64,000 bases of DNA from Cohnella kolymensis (lineage in GTDB: Bacteria > Bacillota > Bacilli > Paenibacillales > Paenibacillaceae), in assembly GCF_000829465.1 (NCBI RefSeq), contig NZ_JXAL01000006.1, positions 154,437 through 218,436 of the forward strand. Reading direction: 5' to 3'. Within the stretch, counting starts at the first letter, position 1; each line of letters begins with the position of its first letter. Below are positions 48,685 to 60,339 of this stretch, one piece after another. The notes below the pieces were generated by a model. It ran no database searches and was not told the origin of the DNA. It saw nothing but the letters and a program-made list of their open reading frames with translations. The position numbers and the translations under genes are program-made.

Positions 48685-49470
48685 ATGCCTCAGATCCGCA
48701 AGCTGTTCATTTTCGGTTGGAATCAAGCGCTGTGCTGTATTTTTCCTGTTGTCATTTTTTCAGCCATGGCAGTCACGAAAGTCATCGATATCCCGTTCAT
48801 TCCCCGCTACGATCTCATCTTGATCATCTGCCTCGCCATGCAAGTTGCAATGGTAAGGTTCAAGCTGGAGACTGCGGATGAGCTTAAGGTCATTACCTTG
48901 TTTCATCTTATCGGCTTAGGGCTGGAGCTGTTCAAGGTCAATATGGGTTCATGGAGTTATCCGGAAGAGGCGTGGACGAAGCTGTGGGGCGTGCCATTGT
49001 ACAGCGGTTTTATGTATGCCAGCGTAGCGAGTTACATCTGCCAGGCATGGAGAAGGTTCGATCTGAAAGTGGACCGTTGGCCGAACGGTTATGTGACTAC
49101 GGCTTTGGCAGTGATGATCTATGTTAATTTTTTCACGCATCATTACATATGGGATCTCCGGTGGGCACTGAGTCTGAGTCTGCTTGCGGTATTTCCGCTT
49201 ACTTGGATCCGGTTTACTGTGGACGGCAAGCAGTATCGAATGCACGTGCTGGCATCCTTTGTTTTAATCGCATTTTTTATCTGGCTGGCGGAAAATATTT
49301 CGACTTTTCTGGGTGCGTGGCAGTATCCGAATCAGACGGTGCGGTGGAGCATGGTGCATTTAGGCAAGTTCAGCTCCTGGTTTCTGCTTATTATTATCAG
49401 CATCATTATCGTCGTACAGTTGAAAAAATTGAAATCTTCGTTGGAACCAAAACTCGCGACTTATATGTGA
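48685..49470 (+). CDS. DUF817 family membrane protein
   Basis: 261 aa, about eight membrane segments. The conserved DUF817 stretches are visible: GLGLELFKVNMGSWSYPEEAWTKLWGVPLYSGFMYASVASYICQAWRRF and WLAENISTFLGAWQYPNQ. Function unknown. ATG 48685 follows GGAG at six bases. Some family members accompany carotenoid or light-related genes, but nothing like that is near here. Confidence 0.82.
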   Translation: MPQIRKLFIFGWNQALCCIFPVVIFSAMAVTKVIDIPFIPRYDLILIICLAMQVAMVRFKLETADELKVITLFHLIGLGLELFKVNMGSWSYPEEAWTKLWGVPLYSGFMYASVASYICQAWRRFDLKVDRWPNGYVTTALAVMIYVNFFTHHYIWDLRWALSLSLLAVFPLTWIRFTVDGKQYRMHVLASFVLIAFFIWLAENISTFLGAWQYPNQTVRWSMVHLGKFSSWFLLIIISIIIVVQLKKLKSSLEPKLATYM

Positions 49471-49570
49471 CAAAGTTGTTACTTCGGCAATTTCGGACTT
49501 GCAAGCCCGGCTCTCAGAAGCTAACATAGATGAAGATGGGTTTAGTACGACAGAATAAGGAGGACTCCCC

Positions 49571-49778
49571 ATGTTTCTAGCGCAAGCGGCAGCGGAGCCA
49601 AGCACTACCTTTACTACATTCGATATTTTTATGGTCCTTTTTACGATCCTGATTGCTGCAGGTTTGATTCGTCTGCTGATGCAGCGGCCTCGCAAAAATA
49701 TTTTCGCGATCGGATTTGCAACGGTGGCGCTTCTCGTTTTTTCTAATGGCCGATTTCAAGATGATCGGCGGTTGGTAA
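49571..49778 (+). CDS. Small DUF2759-like membrane protein (frameshifted)
   Basis: 68 aa if one T is removed from the run 49737-49742, changing the end to LLVFLMADFKMIGGW. Two hydrophobic helices (FDIFMVLFTILIAAGLIRLL and NIFAIGFATVALLVFLM), the pattern of DUF2759. Unremoved, the frame runs to 49825 through its own terminator, which argues for the correction. Function unknown. Confidence 0.6.
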
Positions 49779-49798
49779 ACGACGATAGAATGTGGGGA

Positions 49799-49837
49799 AC
49801 GGATCAAGGGGCATCGGCTCTTTGATCCGTTTTTTTA
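49799..49837 (+). terminator. Terminator after the small membrane protein
   Basis: ACGGATCAA pairs with TTGATCCGT, followed by seven Ts. Confidence 0.88.
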
Positions 49838-49905
49838 TGCGATAGTTTGGTATACTGGACTCAGTAAATTTGCCGCGTGTTAGTCGGCATGGAGGTATTC
49901 TATTA

Positions 49906-52423
49906 ATGATAGACAAGTCCGCGTTGCGGCGCGAAGATATAGAGTTGCTGGCCCCTGCGGGGGATTGGGATTGTTTGCGGGCTGCTGTGGCTAACGGGGC
50001 TGATGCGATCTTTTTCGGTGTGGAAAAATTCAATGCGCGTGCGCGTGCTCATAATTTTCAATCGAACGAGCTTCATGAAGTGATGGCGTTTCTGCACAAG
50101 TATGGCGTAAAAGGTTTCTTGACCTTTAACATCCTCGTGTTCGAGGAAGAGTTGGACGATGCGCGGAAAGTCGTTGAGATGTGTATTGATGCCGGCGTGG
50201 ATGCGGTGATCGTGCAGGATTTGGGTCTCGTGAAGCTGATTCGCGAAATATCCCCCGATTTTCCGATCCACGGTTCAACGCAGATGACGATCACTTCTCC
50301 GGAGGCGGTAGAGTTTATTAAGCCGTTCGAGCTGGAGAGGGTCGTATTAGGGCGCGAAAATAATCTGAAGCAGATCCGGCAAATCGGCGAGCAAGCGAAG
50401 CTGCCGATGGAAGTGTTCGTGCATGGAGCGCTTTGCGTGTCATACTCGGGACAATGCTTGACCTCCGAAATGTGGGGCGGCCGTTCGGCTAACCGCGGAG
50501 AGTGCGCACAAGCTTGCCGTTTGCCGTATGACCTGATGGTTGACGGCGTGAAGAAGCCGATGGGGGATGTCGCATATCTGCTGTCTCCTAAAGATCTCGC
50601 GGCTATTGATATTGTGCCTGAATTGATAGAGGCGGGCGTGGCGTCTTTCAAAATCGAGGCCGGCTTAAAAGCCTGAATACGTAGCGAACGTTGTAAGTAA
50701 ATACCGCAAGGAAATTGACAAGTATTTCGACGGAAATGACACCGAACCGGCCAAAGAAGAGGTAAGGGAGCTTCAGCAAAGCTTCTCGCGGGGATTCACG
50801 CACGGCTTCCTGGACGGGACGAACAACAAGCAGCTCGTTGAAGGGACATTCCCGAAAAGCCGGGGCGTCTATCTCGGCAAGGTCGAGAAGATACTGCGCG
50901 ACGCGGTGATCTGCCGGCTGGAAGCTCCGCTGAAGCGGGGGGACGGTATCGTGTTTGATGCCGGCGATCCGACGAAAAAAGAAGAAGGCGGACGGGTGTA
51001 TGATTTGCGCAGCGACCGTGTAAAGCTGGAAGGGGAAGTGCCTGAAGGCGATCTTGTAGAGATCGTGCCCGGCCGTAACGATATCGATCTAGGCCGTGTG
51101 CATGAAGGCGACCGGATCTGGAAGACAAGCGATCCTGCACTGGATCGCAGACTCCGCAGTACTTTCGAGACGGAGAAGCCTTATCGTACGTTCCCGCTGG
51201 CTGTGTCGGTATTCGGCCAGGAAGGCAGCCCTATGCGGACGATTTGGACGGACACCCGGCTCGGTACGACGGTCGCCGTTGAGTCGGAAATGCCTCTGGA
51301 GCGTGCCGAAAAAAGGCCGCTGGGCGAAGAGGTACTGAACGAGCAGCTCGGACGTTTGGGCGGCACTTTGTTCTATCTGGACAAACTTGAGGTTGCGTTG
51401 AAGGGCGATGTGATCGTTCCGATGCGCGAGCTGAACAGGATGCGCCGGGAGGCGGCCGAGCAGCTGGAACTGCTTCGCGAACAGCCGCCGAAGTATTCGA
51501 AACGGCACGTAGATGTCTATGCTGACTCAGGCTCAACTGTCAGTAATGTAGAAATGGCGGCACCTGTTGAGATTACCGTCCTCTGCCGGACACTCGAACA
51601 GGTGAAAGCGGCGGCGGAAACGGATGTTTCGATGATCTATGCGGATTTCGAATTCATCAAGCAGTTTCCTGATGCGATCGCAGTCTGCCGTGCAGCGGGT
51701 AAGCGAATTGCGCTAGCCACTCCTCGTATTCATATGCCTGGAGAGAACGGCTATCATCGCAATATATTAAACTTGAAGCCGGATGCGGTGCTCGTTCGCA
51801 ATACCGGTGCTCTATACTACTATTTGAGGGAACGGGCTGAGAAACCGGATGCCGTTCATCCATTGCTGATCGGAGATTTCTCGCTGAATGTGGCCAACCA
51901 CAAAACGGTTAATGTTTTCCGCGAAGCCGGTTGTGACTGGATAACACCTTCTTACGATCTGAACATTCAACAGATGGTGGACATGCTGCGGCGTGCGGAC
52001 ACTTCCCGTTTGGAAGTCGTTATTCATCAGCATATGCCGATGTTCCATACCGAGCACTGTGTGTACTGCACTTTCATGAGCGAAGGAACGAACTACACGA
52101 ACTGCGGCCGTCCTTGTGAGAAGCAGCGTGCTTCCCTGCAGGATCGGATCGGAATGTCTCACCCTGTGCGTGTGGATGAAGGCTGCCGTAACACGGTTTA
52201 CAATGCGATTGAGCAATCGGGAGCCGAGTATTTGGATACGTTCCTGGAGCTCGGAGTACGCTCTTACCGGGTAGAGTTTCTGGAAGAGAACGCCGATAAG
52301 GTGCGGGAGGTTCTCTCACTCTACCAAGCTGCCCTTAACGGACGTATCCGCGGCAGCGAAGTTTGGCGCAAGCTGAAAGCGACGAATCAGCTAGGAGTTA
52401 CGCGCGGCCAGTTGGTCAAATAA
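49906..52423 (+). CDS. U32 family peptidase / RlhA-type protein with DUF3656 (two frameshifts)
   Basis: About 840 aa when two lost Gs near 50658 and 50671 are restored ([16 protein letters not shown] expected). N-terminal U32 domain: [24 protein letters not shown] and [42 protein letters not shown] with its cysteine cluster. Middle DUF3656 region, then a second U32-like part with [10 protein letters not shown] and CGRPCEKQ. The family includes RlhA, which helps hydroxylate 23S rRNA; peptidase activity is not certain. ATG 49906 follows GGAGGT. Confidence 0.88.
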
Positions 52424-52452
52424 GCAGCAGCGTACAGAGAGGAAACGTAGCG

Positions 52453-53325
52453 ATGAGGATCCGTAAAGCAATCATACCCGCGGCTGGACTGGGCACCCGC
52501 TTTTTGCCGGCAACCAAAGCCATGCCGAAGGAAATGCTGCCTATTATCGACAAACCGGGCATTCAATATATTGTTGAAGAGGCGGTTGCCTCCGGCATTG
52601 AGGATATTCTTATCGTGACCGGTAAAGGTAAACGGGCGATTGAGGATCATTTTGACAGCAATTATGAGCTGGAGCAAAACCTGCTGCAGAAGGGGAAGCT
52701 GGATCTGCTATCCGAAGTGCATAAGGCTTCCGATCTCACTGACATCCATTATATTCGCCAAAAGGAACCGAAAGGACTCGGACATGCCATCTGGTGCGCT
52801 CGAAAGTTTATCGGCAACGAGCCTTTTGCAGTGCTGCTCGGTGACGATATCGTTCAGTCCGAGGTGCCTTGCCTGAAGCAAATGATGGATGTGTATGATG
52901 AGATTGAAAGCTCGGTGCTCGCGGTGAAAAAGGTTCCGGAAAACGAGGTGTCCCGCTACGGCATTGTCGACCCCGATGGTTACGCCGGTGATCGACTTGT
53001 GAAAGTTCGGGGTGTGGTCGAGAAACCATCTCCGGAACGTGCGCCGTCGGACATCGCCATCATTGGACGTTATATTTTGACGCCGGCTATCTTCGACTTG
53101 TTGGAAACGCAACACACCGGCGCCGGCGGAGAGATCCAATTGACCGATGCCATATTCCGTCTGCTGCGCAACGAGTCGGTGTACGCATACAAGTATGAGG
53201 GCACCCGATACGACACCGGCGAAAAGCTCGGTTACCTCAAAACCATCATCGACTTCGCCTTGCAGCGTCCCGATCTGAAGAATGAAGTGCGGGAGTATTT
53301 GCTGGAGAAGCTGGGGGATAGATAG
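52453..53325 (+). CDS. galU: UTP-glucose-1-phosphate uridylyltransferase
   Basis: 290 aa. It makes UDP-glucose for glycolipids, teichoic acid decoration and exopolysaccharide. Nucleotidyltransferase start [29 protein letters not shown] with [10 protein letters not shown] and the binding region [23 protein letters not shown] 52453 has GAGAGGA upstream. The hairpin before the next gene may serve as its terminator. Confidence 0.97.
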   Translation: MRIRKAIIPAAGLGTRFLPATKAMPKEMLPIIDKPGIQYIVEEAVASGIEDILIVTGKGKRAIEDHFDSNYELEQNLLQKGKLDLLSEVHKASDLTDIHYIRQKEPKGLGHAIWCARKFIGNEPFAVLLGDDIVQSEVPCLKQMMDVYDEIESSVLAVKKVPENEVSRYGIVDPDGYAGDRLVKVRGVVEKPSPERAPSDIAIIGRYILTPAIFDLLETQHTGAGGEIQLTDAIFRLLRNESVYAYKYEGTRYDTGEKLGYLKTIIDFALQRPDLKNEVREYLLEKLGDR

Positions 53326-53342
53326 TATATTGTAAGAAACGC

Positions 53343-53390
53343 GTGAAGCACACGCCGCTTGTCTCCGATGGGGAGCAGGCGGCGTTTTTT
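53343..53390 (+). promoter_or_regulatory. Leader hairpin with U-tract upstream of nuclease copy 3, with GTGAAGCACAC
   Basis: GTGAAGCACAC (53343-53353) leads into ACGCCGC/GCGGCGT with further paired bases inside, then six Ts and TATTTT sequences matching those before copy 1. It follows galU by 18 bases, so here it could also be the galU terminator. A TATATT box (near 53327) may give a local start. Confidence 0.6.
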
Positions 53391-53418
53391 ATTTTCTATT
53401 TTCGAGGAGGAATGAACG

Positions 53419-54111
53419 ATGTATGAGAATGAGATTGAGGCTTTCGTGGAGGCGCAGCAAAGTTCGGCGGGCTTGCGCAGGTTGGAGATGCTGCACAAGG
53501 ATTTATCCGGTACGAAGAAGCTGCTAGGCTCTGTGCTGCTTCCTATTGTGAAAACATTTGAGGGAATCACATTGGAACACGAGATGCTCAGCATGAGCGG
53601 CATGAAGATTTTCGGAGATGTGTACTATGAGCCGCTCGGAATCGTCTTTGAAGCTGAAGGCTTCGTTCCCCATGCCGAGAATATTACTCGTGACCGCTTT
53701 TCATTCGAAAAAATGCGTATACGCACCATACAGACAACCTATGGGTTTGAGTACATTCCATTCAGCTGGGACGACATGGACAAAAAGCCGGAGACATGCA
53801 TTCGAGCGGTATATGAACTGTTCGGAAGACTCGCGAATAGAGAGGATCTGGCCTTGAATGAACTGCCCGTGTACGAGCGAGAAGTATTGCGTTTCGCAAT
53901 CGTACATAACGGCGCCTTCCATGTGGCAGACGCCTGCCTCTGGCTGCAGCTTGGGAGGCTTACCAGCCGCGAGATTATGAAAAGGCTGGAAGCCAAGGAG
54001 TTAATTGCTCCTGTAGGTGGCAGTGAGAAGCGCTGTCATGCGTTTCGAATCACAGACAAGGGGAAGCTGCTTTTCCTGGGGCCTAATCGCTCCAGATTGT
54101 ACAAAATTTAG
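53419..54111 (+). CDS. DUF559-like endonuclease with C-terminal winged helix (copy 3)
   Basis: 230 aa, most diverged of the three paralogues. The core layout is kept: D67 in KIFGDVYYE, E78-A-E80-G with H85, then FEYIPFSWDDMDKKP, matching SYDDLRERP and AYDDVKDEP in the others. The winged helix covers about 150-220 (YEREVLRFAIVHNGAF, LQLGRLTSREIMKRLEAKELI). The N-terminal GHGHGEK block is absent. ATG 53419 follows GAGGAGG. The last codons and TAG stop lie inside the first copy of the palindrome array. Catalytic competence is less certain than for copy 2. Confidence 0.7.
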   Translation: MYENEIEAFVEAQQSSAGLRRLEMLHKDLSGTKKLLGSVLLPIVKTFEGITLEHEMLSMSGMKIFGDVYYEPLGIVFEAEGFVPHAENITRDRFSFEKMRIRTIQTTYGFEYIPFSWDDMDKKPETCIRAVYELFGRLANREDLALNELPVYEREVLRFAIVHNGAFHVADACLWLQLGRLTSREIMKRLEAKELIAPVGGSEKRCHAFRITDKGKLLFLGPNRSRLYKI

Positions 54112-54534
54112 ACTAACGGCGGCGTTGGGCGGCGGGTTTCTGCTGGAGATAGTCTATAAATTAGTCTAACGGCCGGGTGCGCGGCGGGTTTCTGTTGGAG
54201 ATAGTCTATAAATTAGTTTAACGGCTGCGTGCGGGACGAGTTTTTTGCTGGAGATAGTCTATAAATTAGACTAACGGCGGGGTGCGGGAGGAGTTTCTGA
54301 TAGAGATAGTATATAAATTAGACTAACGGCGGGCGCGGCACGAGTTTCTGATGGAGATAGTACATAAATTAGTCTAACGGTGGGTTGCGGGACGAGTTTT
54401 TGCTGGAGATAGTCTATAAATTAGACTAACTGCGGGGCGCGCGGCGGGTTTCTGTTGGAGATAGTCTATAAATTAGGCTAACGGCTGCGTGCGGGACGAG
54501 TTTCTGCTGGAGATGGTACAAGAATTAGAGTAAC
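54095..54534 (+). repeat. Nine-copy tandem array of 52-bp units with 23-bp palindrome cores (family 3)
   Basis: Core GATAGTCTA-TAAAT-TAGACTAAC, at 54148, 54200, 54253, 54305, 54356, 54408, 54460 and 54512, plus a decayed first copy at 54095-54117 over the gene's stop codon. Core spacing is 51-53 bp, five helical turns. Between cores is a similar GC-rich 29-bp filler (GGCKGCGTGCGGGACGAG then TTTCTGCTGGA). Fillers are alike, so this is not CRISPR. The last copy is diverged. The stretch 54112-54642 has no gene. Confidence 0.93.
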
Positions 54535-54642
54535 GTCCCAGCCCCCCGCCCCCACACGAACATTTGTCCGTCTTTTTTGCTTGGAAGAACGGAAGAATTC
54601 CTGTAGACTAAAGGTATACTCAAGCACCAGGTTGGAGGACGA

Positions 54643-55347
54643 ATGAGCCCCTCTTTTTATAACAGTTGGAGACATGTGTTTAAGCTCGATCCTGATCGGC
54701 CGATTGACGACACTGCGTTGGAAGCGGTGTGCACCTCCGGAACCGATGCCATTCTCGTAGGCGGCTCGACCGGCTTAACTTTCGATAACACGGTGGACCT
54801 GCTTTCCCGCATCCGCAGATATGAACTGCCTTGTGCGTTGGAGCTGTCCGATCCGGCTGCGGGTGTGCCCGGTTTTGACGGATATTTCATTCCGATGGTG
54901 CTCAACACGAAATGTGCCGAATGGCTGATCGGCCACCATGTCGAGGCGATCCGCGACTTCGGCCACATCATGCCCTGGGATTCCATAGCCGGCCAAGCAT
55001 ACCTTGTTCTGAACGGTAATTCTACCGTTGCCCAATTGACACAAGCAGACACGAACATCTCCCAAGCGGAAGCACTGGCATACAGCCAAGTGGCGGATCG
55101 GCTCTGGCATGTCCCGGTACTATACATCGAATACAGCGGCGCTTTTGGAGACATGGCATTAGTTCGGCGTATCCGGGAAAGTCTGAAACAGGCGCATTTG
55201 TTCTACGGCGGCGGAATTGACGGTCCCGAGCGCGCGCGCCAGGCCGCAGAAGCGGCCGATACCGTTGTCATCGGCAACATTGTCTATCATAATTTGGATG
55301 CCGCGCTTGCTACTGTGCGTGCGGTCAACCATTCAATAAAGGAGTAA
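54643..55347 (+). CDS. pcrB: PcrB, heptaprenylglyceryl phosphate synthase
   Basis: 234 aa TIM-barrel prenyltransferase that joins heptaprenyl diphosphate to glycerol-1-phosphate. [23 protein letters not shown] and the phosphate site [32 protein letters not shown] are present. ATG 54643 has TTGGAGGA upstream. It begins the conserved pcrB-pcrA-ligA operon. Confidence 0.95.
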   Translation: MSPSFYNSWRHVFKLDPDRPIDDTALEAVCTSGTDAILVGGSTGLTFDNTVDLLSRIRRYELPCALELSDPAAGVPGFDGYFIPMVLNTKCAEWLIGHHVEAIRDFGHIMPWDSIAGQAYLVLNGNSTVAQLTQADTNISQAEALAYSQVADRLWHVPVLYIEYSGAFGDMALVRRIRESLKQAHLFYGGGIDGPERARQAAEAADTVVIGNIVYHNLDAALATVRAVNHSIKE

Positions 55348-55351
55348 GGCC

Positions 55352-57682
55352 ATGTTTTTTGAACCGGTTGAAACCAATTCGGTTGATATTGAAGCAGCGA
55401 TCAATAAATTGAACCCGATGCAGCGGGAAGCGGCCGTCACAACCAACGGTCCTCTGCTGATCATGGCGGGGGCGGGGAGCGGCAAGACCCGCGTACTGAC
55501 GCACCGAATCGGCTACCTCATTGCAAAGCGTATCGCTGCACCATGGAGCATTTTGGCGATCACGTTCACCAACAAAGCCGCGCGAGAAATGCGGGAGCGG
55601 GTGTCCAAGCTGGTTGGCGCACAAGGCAGTGACATTTGGGTCAGCACGTTCCACTCAATGTGTGTGCGCATTTTGCGCAGAGATATTGAACGCATCGGGT
55701 TCAGCTCGAATTTCAGTATCCTTGACTCCGCCGATCAGCTTTCCGTTATTCGCAATGTAATGAAAGACCAGAATATCGATACCAAGAAGTTCGAGCCCAA
55801 AGCGGTGCAAGCCGCGATCAGCGGCGCGAAGAACGAGCTGTTGACTCCGGACAAGTATGAGCAGCTGCAAGGGGACTATTTTCAAAGTCTCGTCGCGAAG
55901 ATCTACACCCAGTACCAGAAGAGGCTGAAAAGCAACAACGCGCTGGACTTCGACGATCTCATTTTAATGACCATACAATTGTTTAAAGATGTTCCTGAAG
56001 TGCTGGATTTCTATCAAAAAAAATTCCGCTATATTCACGTCGACGAGTACCAGGATACGAACAAAGCGCAGTACAGCTTGTGCAAAATGTTGGCGGAGCA
56101 GCATCATAACATCTGCGTAGTGGGTGACAGCGATCAGTCGATTTACCGTTGGCGCGGCGCGGATATTACGAATATTCTCAATTTCGAGGCTGACTATCCG
56201 GAAGCCCGGACGATTCTACTGGAGCAGAACTACCGTTCAACCTCGACGATTCTGGATGCGGCGAACTCGGTCATCAAGAATAATCTGGGACGCAAATCGA
56301 AGAATTTGTGGACCGACCGCAGCGGCGGGGACAAAATTACCGTTTACCAAGGTGACTCCGAGCATGAGGAAGGGTACTTCGTAGCAGGCGAAATTCGCAA
56401 AAATCGAGATAATGCCAAGCGATACGCCGATCACGCTATTCTCTACAGGACCAACGCGCAGTCCCGTGTGATCGAGGAAATTCTGATCAAATCGGAAATT
56501 CCGTACCAGATCGTGGGCGGTATTAAGTTCTACGAACGTAAGGAGATCAAGGACATTTTGTCGTATTTGCGCCTCATTTCCAATCCGGATGATGACATCA
56601 GCTTGAATCGGATCATTAACGTTCCGAAGCGAAGCTTGGGCGACACGACGATGGCGAGAGTACAGGCGGAAGCCGCGCAGCGGGGAATCTCCATTTACCG
56701 GCTCCTTAGCGAAGGGGATGGATTGCTTGGTGACGGTCTGTACCGTGTGGACATTCAAAACCGTGCCAAAGCCGCTTTGTCGGAGTTTCGTCAGCTGATC
56801 GCCAACCTGAGCGCAATGGTGGATTACCTGTCTGTAACGGAATTAACGGAGAAAATGCTTGAAATGACCGGTTACCGGATGGAGCTGCAGCGGGAGAACA
56901 CACTTGAATCCCAGTCCAGATTAGAGAACATCGACGAGTTCTTATCCGTTACGCAGGAATTCGAGAAACGCAACGATGACAAGTCGTTGGTTGCGTTTTT
57001 GACGGATTTGGCGCTGATCGCGGATATCGATTCGATGAACAATAACGACGAGGATGATGGCGATGCGGTCGTCCTGATGACGATGCATAGCGCCAAAGGC
57101 CTCGAATTCCCGGTCGTATTTATCGTTGGAATGGAAGAAGGCATCTTTCCGAGCAGCCGTTCGTTCATGGACAATGCCGAGATGGAAGAAGAGCGGCGAT
57201 TGGCGTATGTCGGCATCACCCGCGCCGAGAAGAAGCTGTATCTGACTTGCGCCCGCGGTCGTTTGCTTTATGGGCGTCCGAGCAGCAACGCTCCTTCACG
57301 GTTTTTGGAGGAAATCCCGACCGAATTGAAAGAACCGGTTGAGCAGGCAGGCGGACGTTTCGGATCATACGGAGGGTACGGTTCACGTGTCAGCGGCGGC
57401 GGCTTCGGTTCGCGCACTGCATCGCCGGCGGGATTCGGCGCCAGGCCGGCCGTATCCGGCGGAACGGCAGGTGTTCGTCCGGCAGCAGCAGCTGCGCCGC
57501 GCCCGGCCGGCGAAGGGTTGAACGTGACAGCCGGCGACAAGGTTCAGCATGCCAAGTGGGGCATCGGAACCGTTGTTTCCGTCAAAGGCGAAGGCAACGA
57601 TGTGGAGCTGCAGATCGCTTTTCCTGCACCGGTAGGCGTTAAGCGATTGTTGGCGGCTTTTGCGCCGATTACGAAGGTCTGA
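55352..57682 (+). CDS. pcrA: PcrA, ATP-dependent 3'-5' DNA helicase
   Basis: 776 aa UvrD/Rep family helicase used in repair and replication. Motif [17 protein letters not shown], motif [11 protein letters not shown], motif [19 protein letters not shown], motif [16 protein letters not shown], motif [17 protein letters not shown] are all intact. A Gly/Ala/Pro-rich linker (about 680-730) precedes the C-terminal RNA-polymerase-binding Tudor-like region [27 protein letters not shown]. Starts 4 bases after pcrB. Confidence 0.97.
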   Translation: MFFEPVETNSVDIEAAINKLNPMQREAAVTTNGPLLIMAGAGSGKTRVLTHRIGYLIAKRIAAPWSILAITFTNKAAREMRERVSKLVGAQGSDIWVSTFHSMCVRILRRDIERIGFSSNFSILDSADQLSVIRNVMKDQNIDTKKFEPKAVQAAISGAKNELLTPDKYEQLQGDYFQSLVAKIYTQYQKRLKSNNALDFDDLILMTIQLFKDVPEVLDFYQKKFRYIHVDEYQDTNKAQYSLCKMLAEQHHNICVVGDSDQSIYRWRGADITNILNFEADYPEARTILLEQNYRSTSTILDAANSVIKNNLGRKSKNLWTDRSGGDKITVYQGDSEHEEGYFVAGEIRKNRDNAKRYADHAILYRTNAQSRVIEEILIKSEIPYQIVGGIKFYERKEIKDILSYLRLISNPDDDISLNRIINVPKRSLGDTTMARVQAEAAQRGISIYRLLSEGDGLLGDGLYRVDIQNRAKAALSEFRQLIANLSAMVDYLSVTELTEKMLEMTGYRMELQRENTLESQSRLENIDEFLSVTQEFEKRNDDKSLVAFLTDLALIADIDSMNNNDEDDGDAVVLMTMHSAKGLEFPVVFIVGMEEGIFPSSRSFMDNAEMEEERRLAYVGITRAEKKLYLTCARGRLLYGRPSSNAPSRFLEEIPTELKEPVEQAGGRFGSYGGYGSRVSGGGFGSRTASPAGFGARPAVSGGTAGVRPAAAAAPRPAGEGLNVTAGDKVQHAKWGIGTVVSVKGEGNDVELQIAFPAPVGVKRLLAAFAPITKV

Positions 57683-57694
57683 CCCTAATAAAAA

Positions 57695-57717
57695 GACTGC
57701 CGAGTCACTCGGCAGTC
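57695..57717. terminator. Bidirectional terminator between pcrA and the minus-strand gene
   Basis: GACTGCCGAGT/ACTCGGCAGTC perfect stem with an A-run on its left side. It would end both convergent genes; for pcrA the downstream T-run is poor. Confidence 0.7.
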
Positions 57718-57722
57718 CCAAC

Positions 57723-58073
57723 CTAATTGCGGGTGTATCCCTGATGGTGATAATCCGGCGTTCGCAGCTCCTCCAGAATGTCCATATATTCGATATGGCG
57801 CCGCGTTTCCACCGTTCCGATTTGATAGATGTATCGGTAAACCTCCATCAGGCTATCGTTGAACTGATTCGTAGCCGAGTCGCGATCCGCTGATTTATAG
57901 GGAATCGGAGCACGCGCATGCGTTCTATCATCAACGGATTTTTCTCTATCCAACAATGTTTGCAGATTATCGCGTTCGGTTTCTGTGGCCATAATCGTAA
58001 GTTGATCCGTCAGTGTCGGTTCCTTATTGATCATGCCCGTCGACACAGAAACGTAGTAACGTTGTTTTTCCAT
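57723..58073 (-). CDS. Conserved hypothetical protein
   Basis: 116 aa, charged and soluble. MEKQRYYVSVSTGMINKEPTLTDQLTIMATETERDNLQTLLDR looks like a beta strand pair followed by helices; no motif or membrane segment seen. ATG 58073 follows GGGAGGTGACC. It sits on the opposite strand between pcrA and ligA, splitting an operon that is otherwise continuous in relatives. Function unknown. Confidence 0.7.
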   Translation of the reverse strand: MEKQRYYVSVSTGMINKEPTLTDQLTIMATETERDNLQTLLDREKSVDDRTHARAPIPYKSADRDSATNQFNDSLMEVYRYIYQIGTVETRRHIEYMDILEELRTPDYHHQGYTRN

Positions 58074-58168
58074 CTCTGGTCACCTCCCAACGACACTAAT
58101 TATATTTACACAGGCATCTGATAACGTGAAACAATGAAACAGGTCGAAAATGGCATTGAAGCCTTCAT

Positions 58169-58198
58169 TTGACACGTTATTGTACGCTGAAATAGACT
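58169..58198 (+). promoter_or_regulatory. Possible ligA promoter
   Basis: TTGACA (58169-58174), 18 bp, TAGACT (58193-58198). A local promoter is needed because the opposite-strand gene separates ligA from pcrA. Confidence 0.45.
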
Positions 58199-58243
58199 TA
58201 GGTGAATGACCTATTTTGACCGAAAAAGAGAGGTTGACGTCGG

Positions 58244-60280
<2,037 letters not shown>

Positions 60281-60339
60281 CTGTTGAAACTTCAATGCCT
60301 CCTGTATCGTCTAACTGTTCAGATTGGGGATGATGACCG

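Noticed and set aside
54095..54534. CRISPR array
   Set aside because: The fillers between cores are nearly identical to each other, the cores are palindromic and short, and no cas genes are present.
54555..54570. GAACATTTGTCCGTC before pcrB as a family-1 palindrome
   Set aside because: Only about half of the core matches and there is no second arm.
58198..58215. Single palindrome TTAGGTGAATGACCTATT before ligA as another array member
   Set aside because: Only one copy, with shorter arms and a different centre; resemblance to the orphan-array family is weak.
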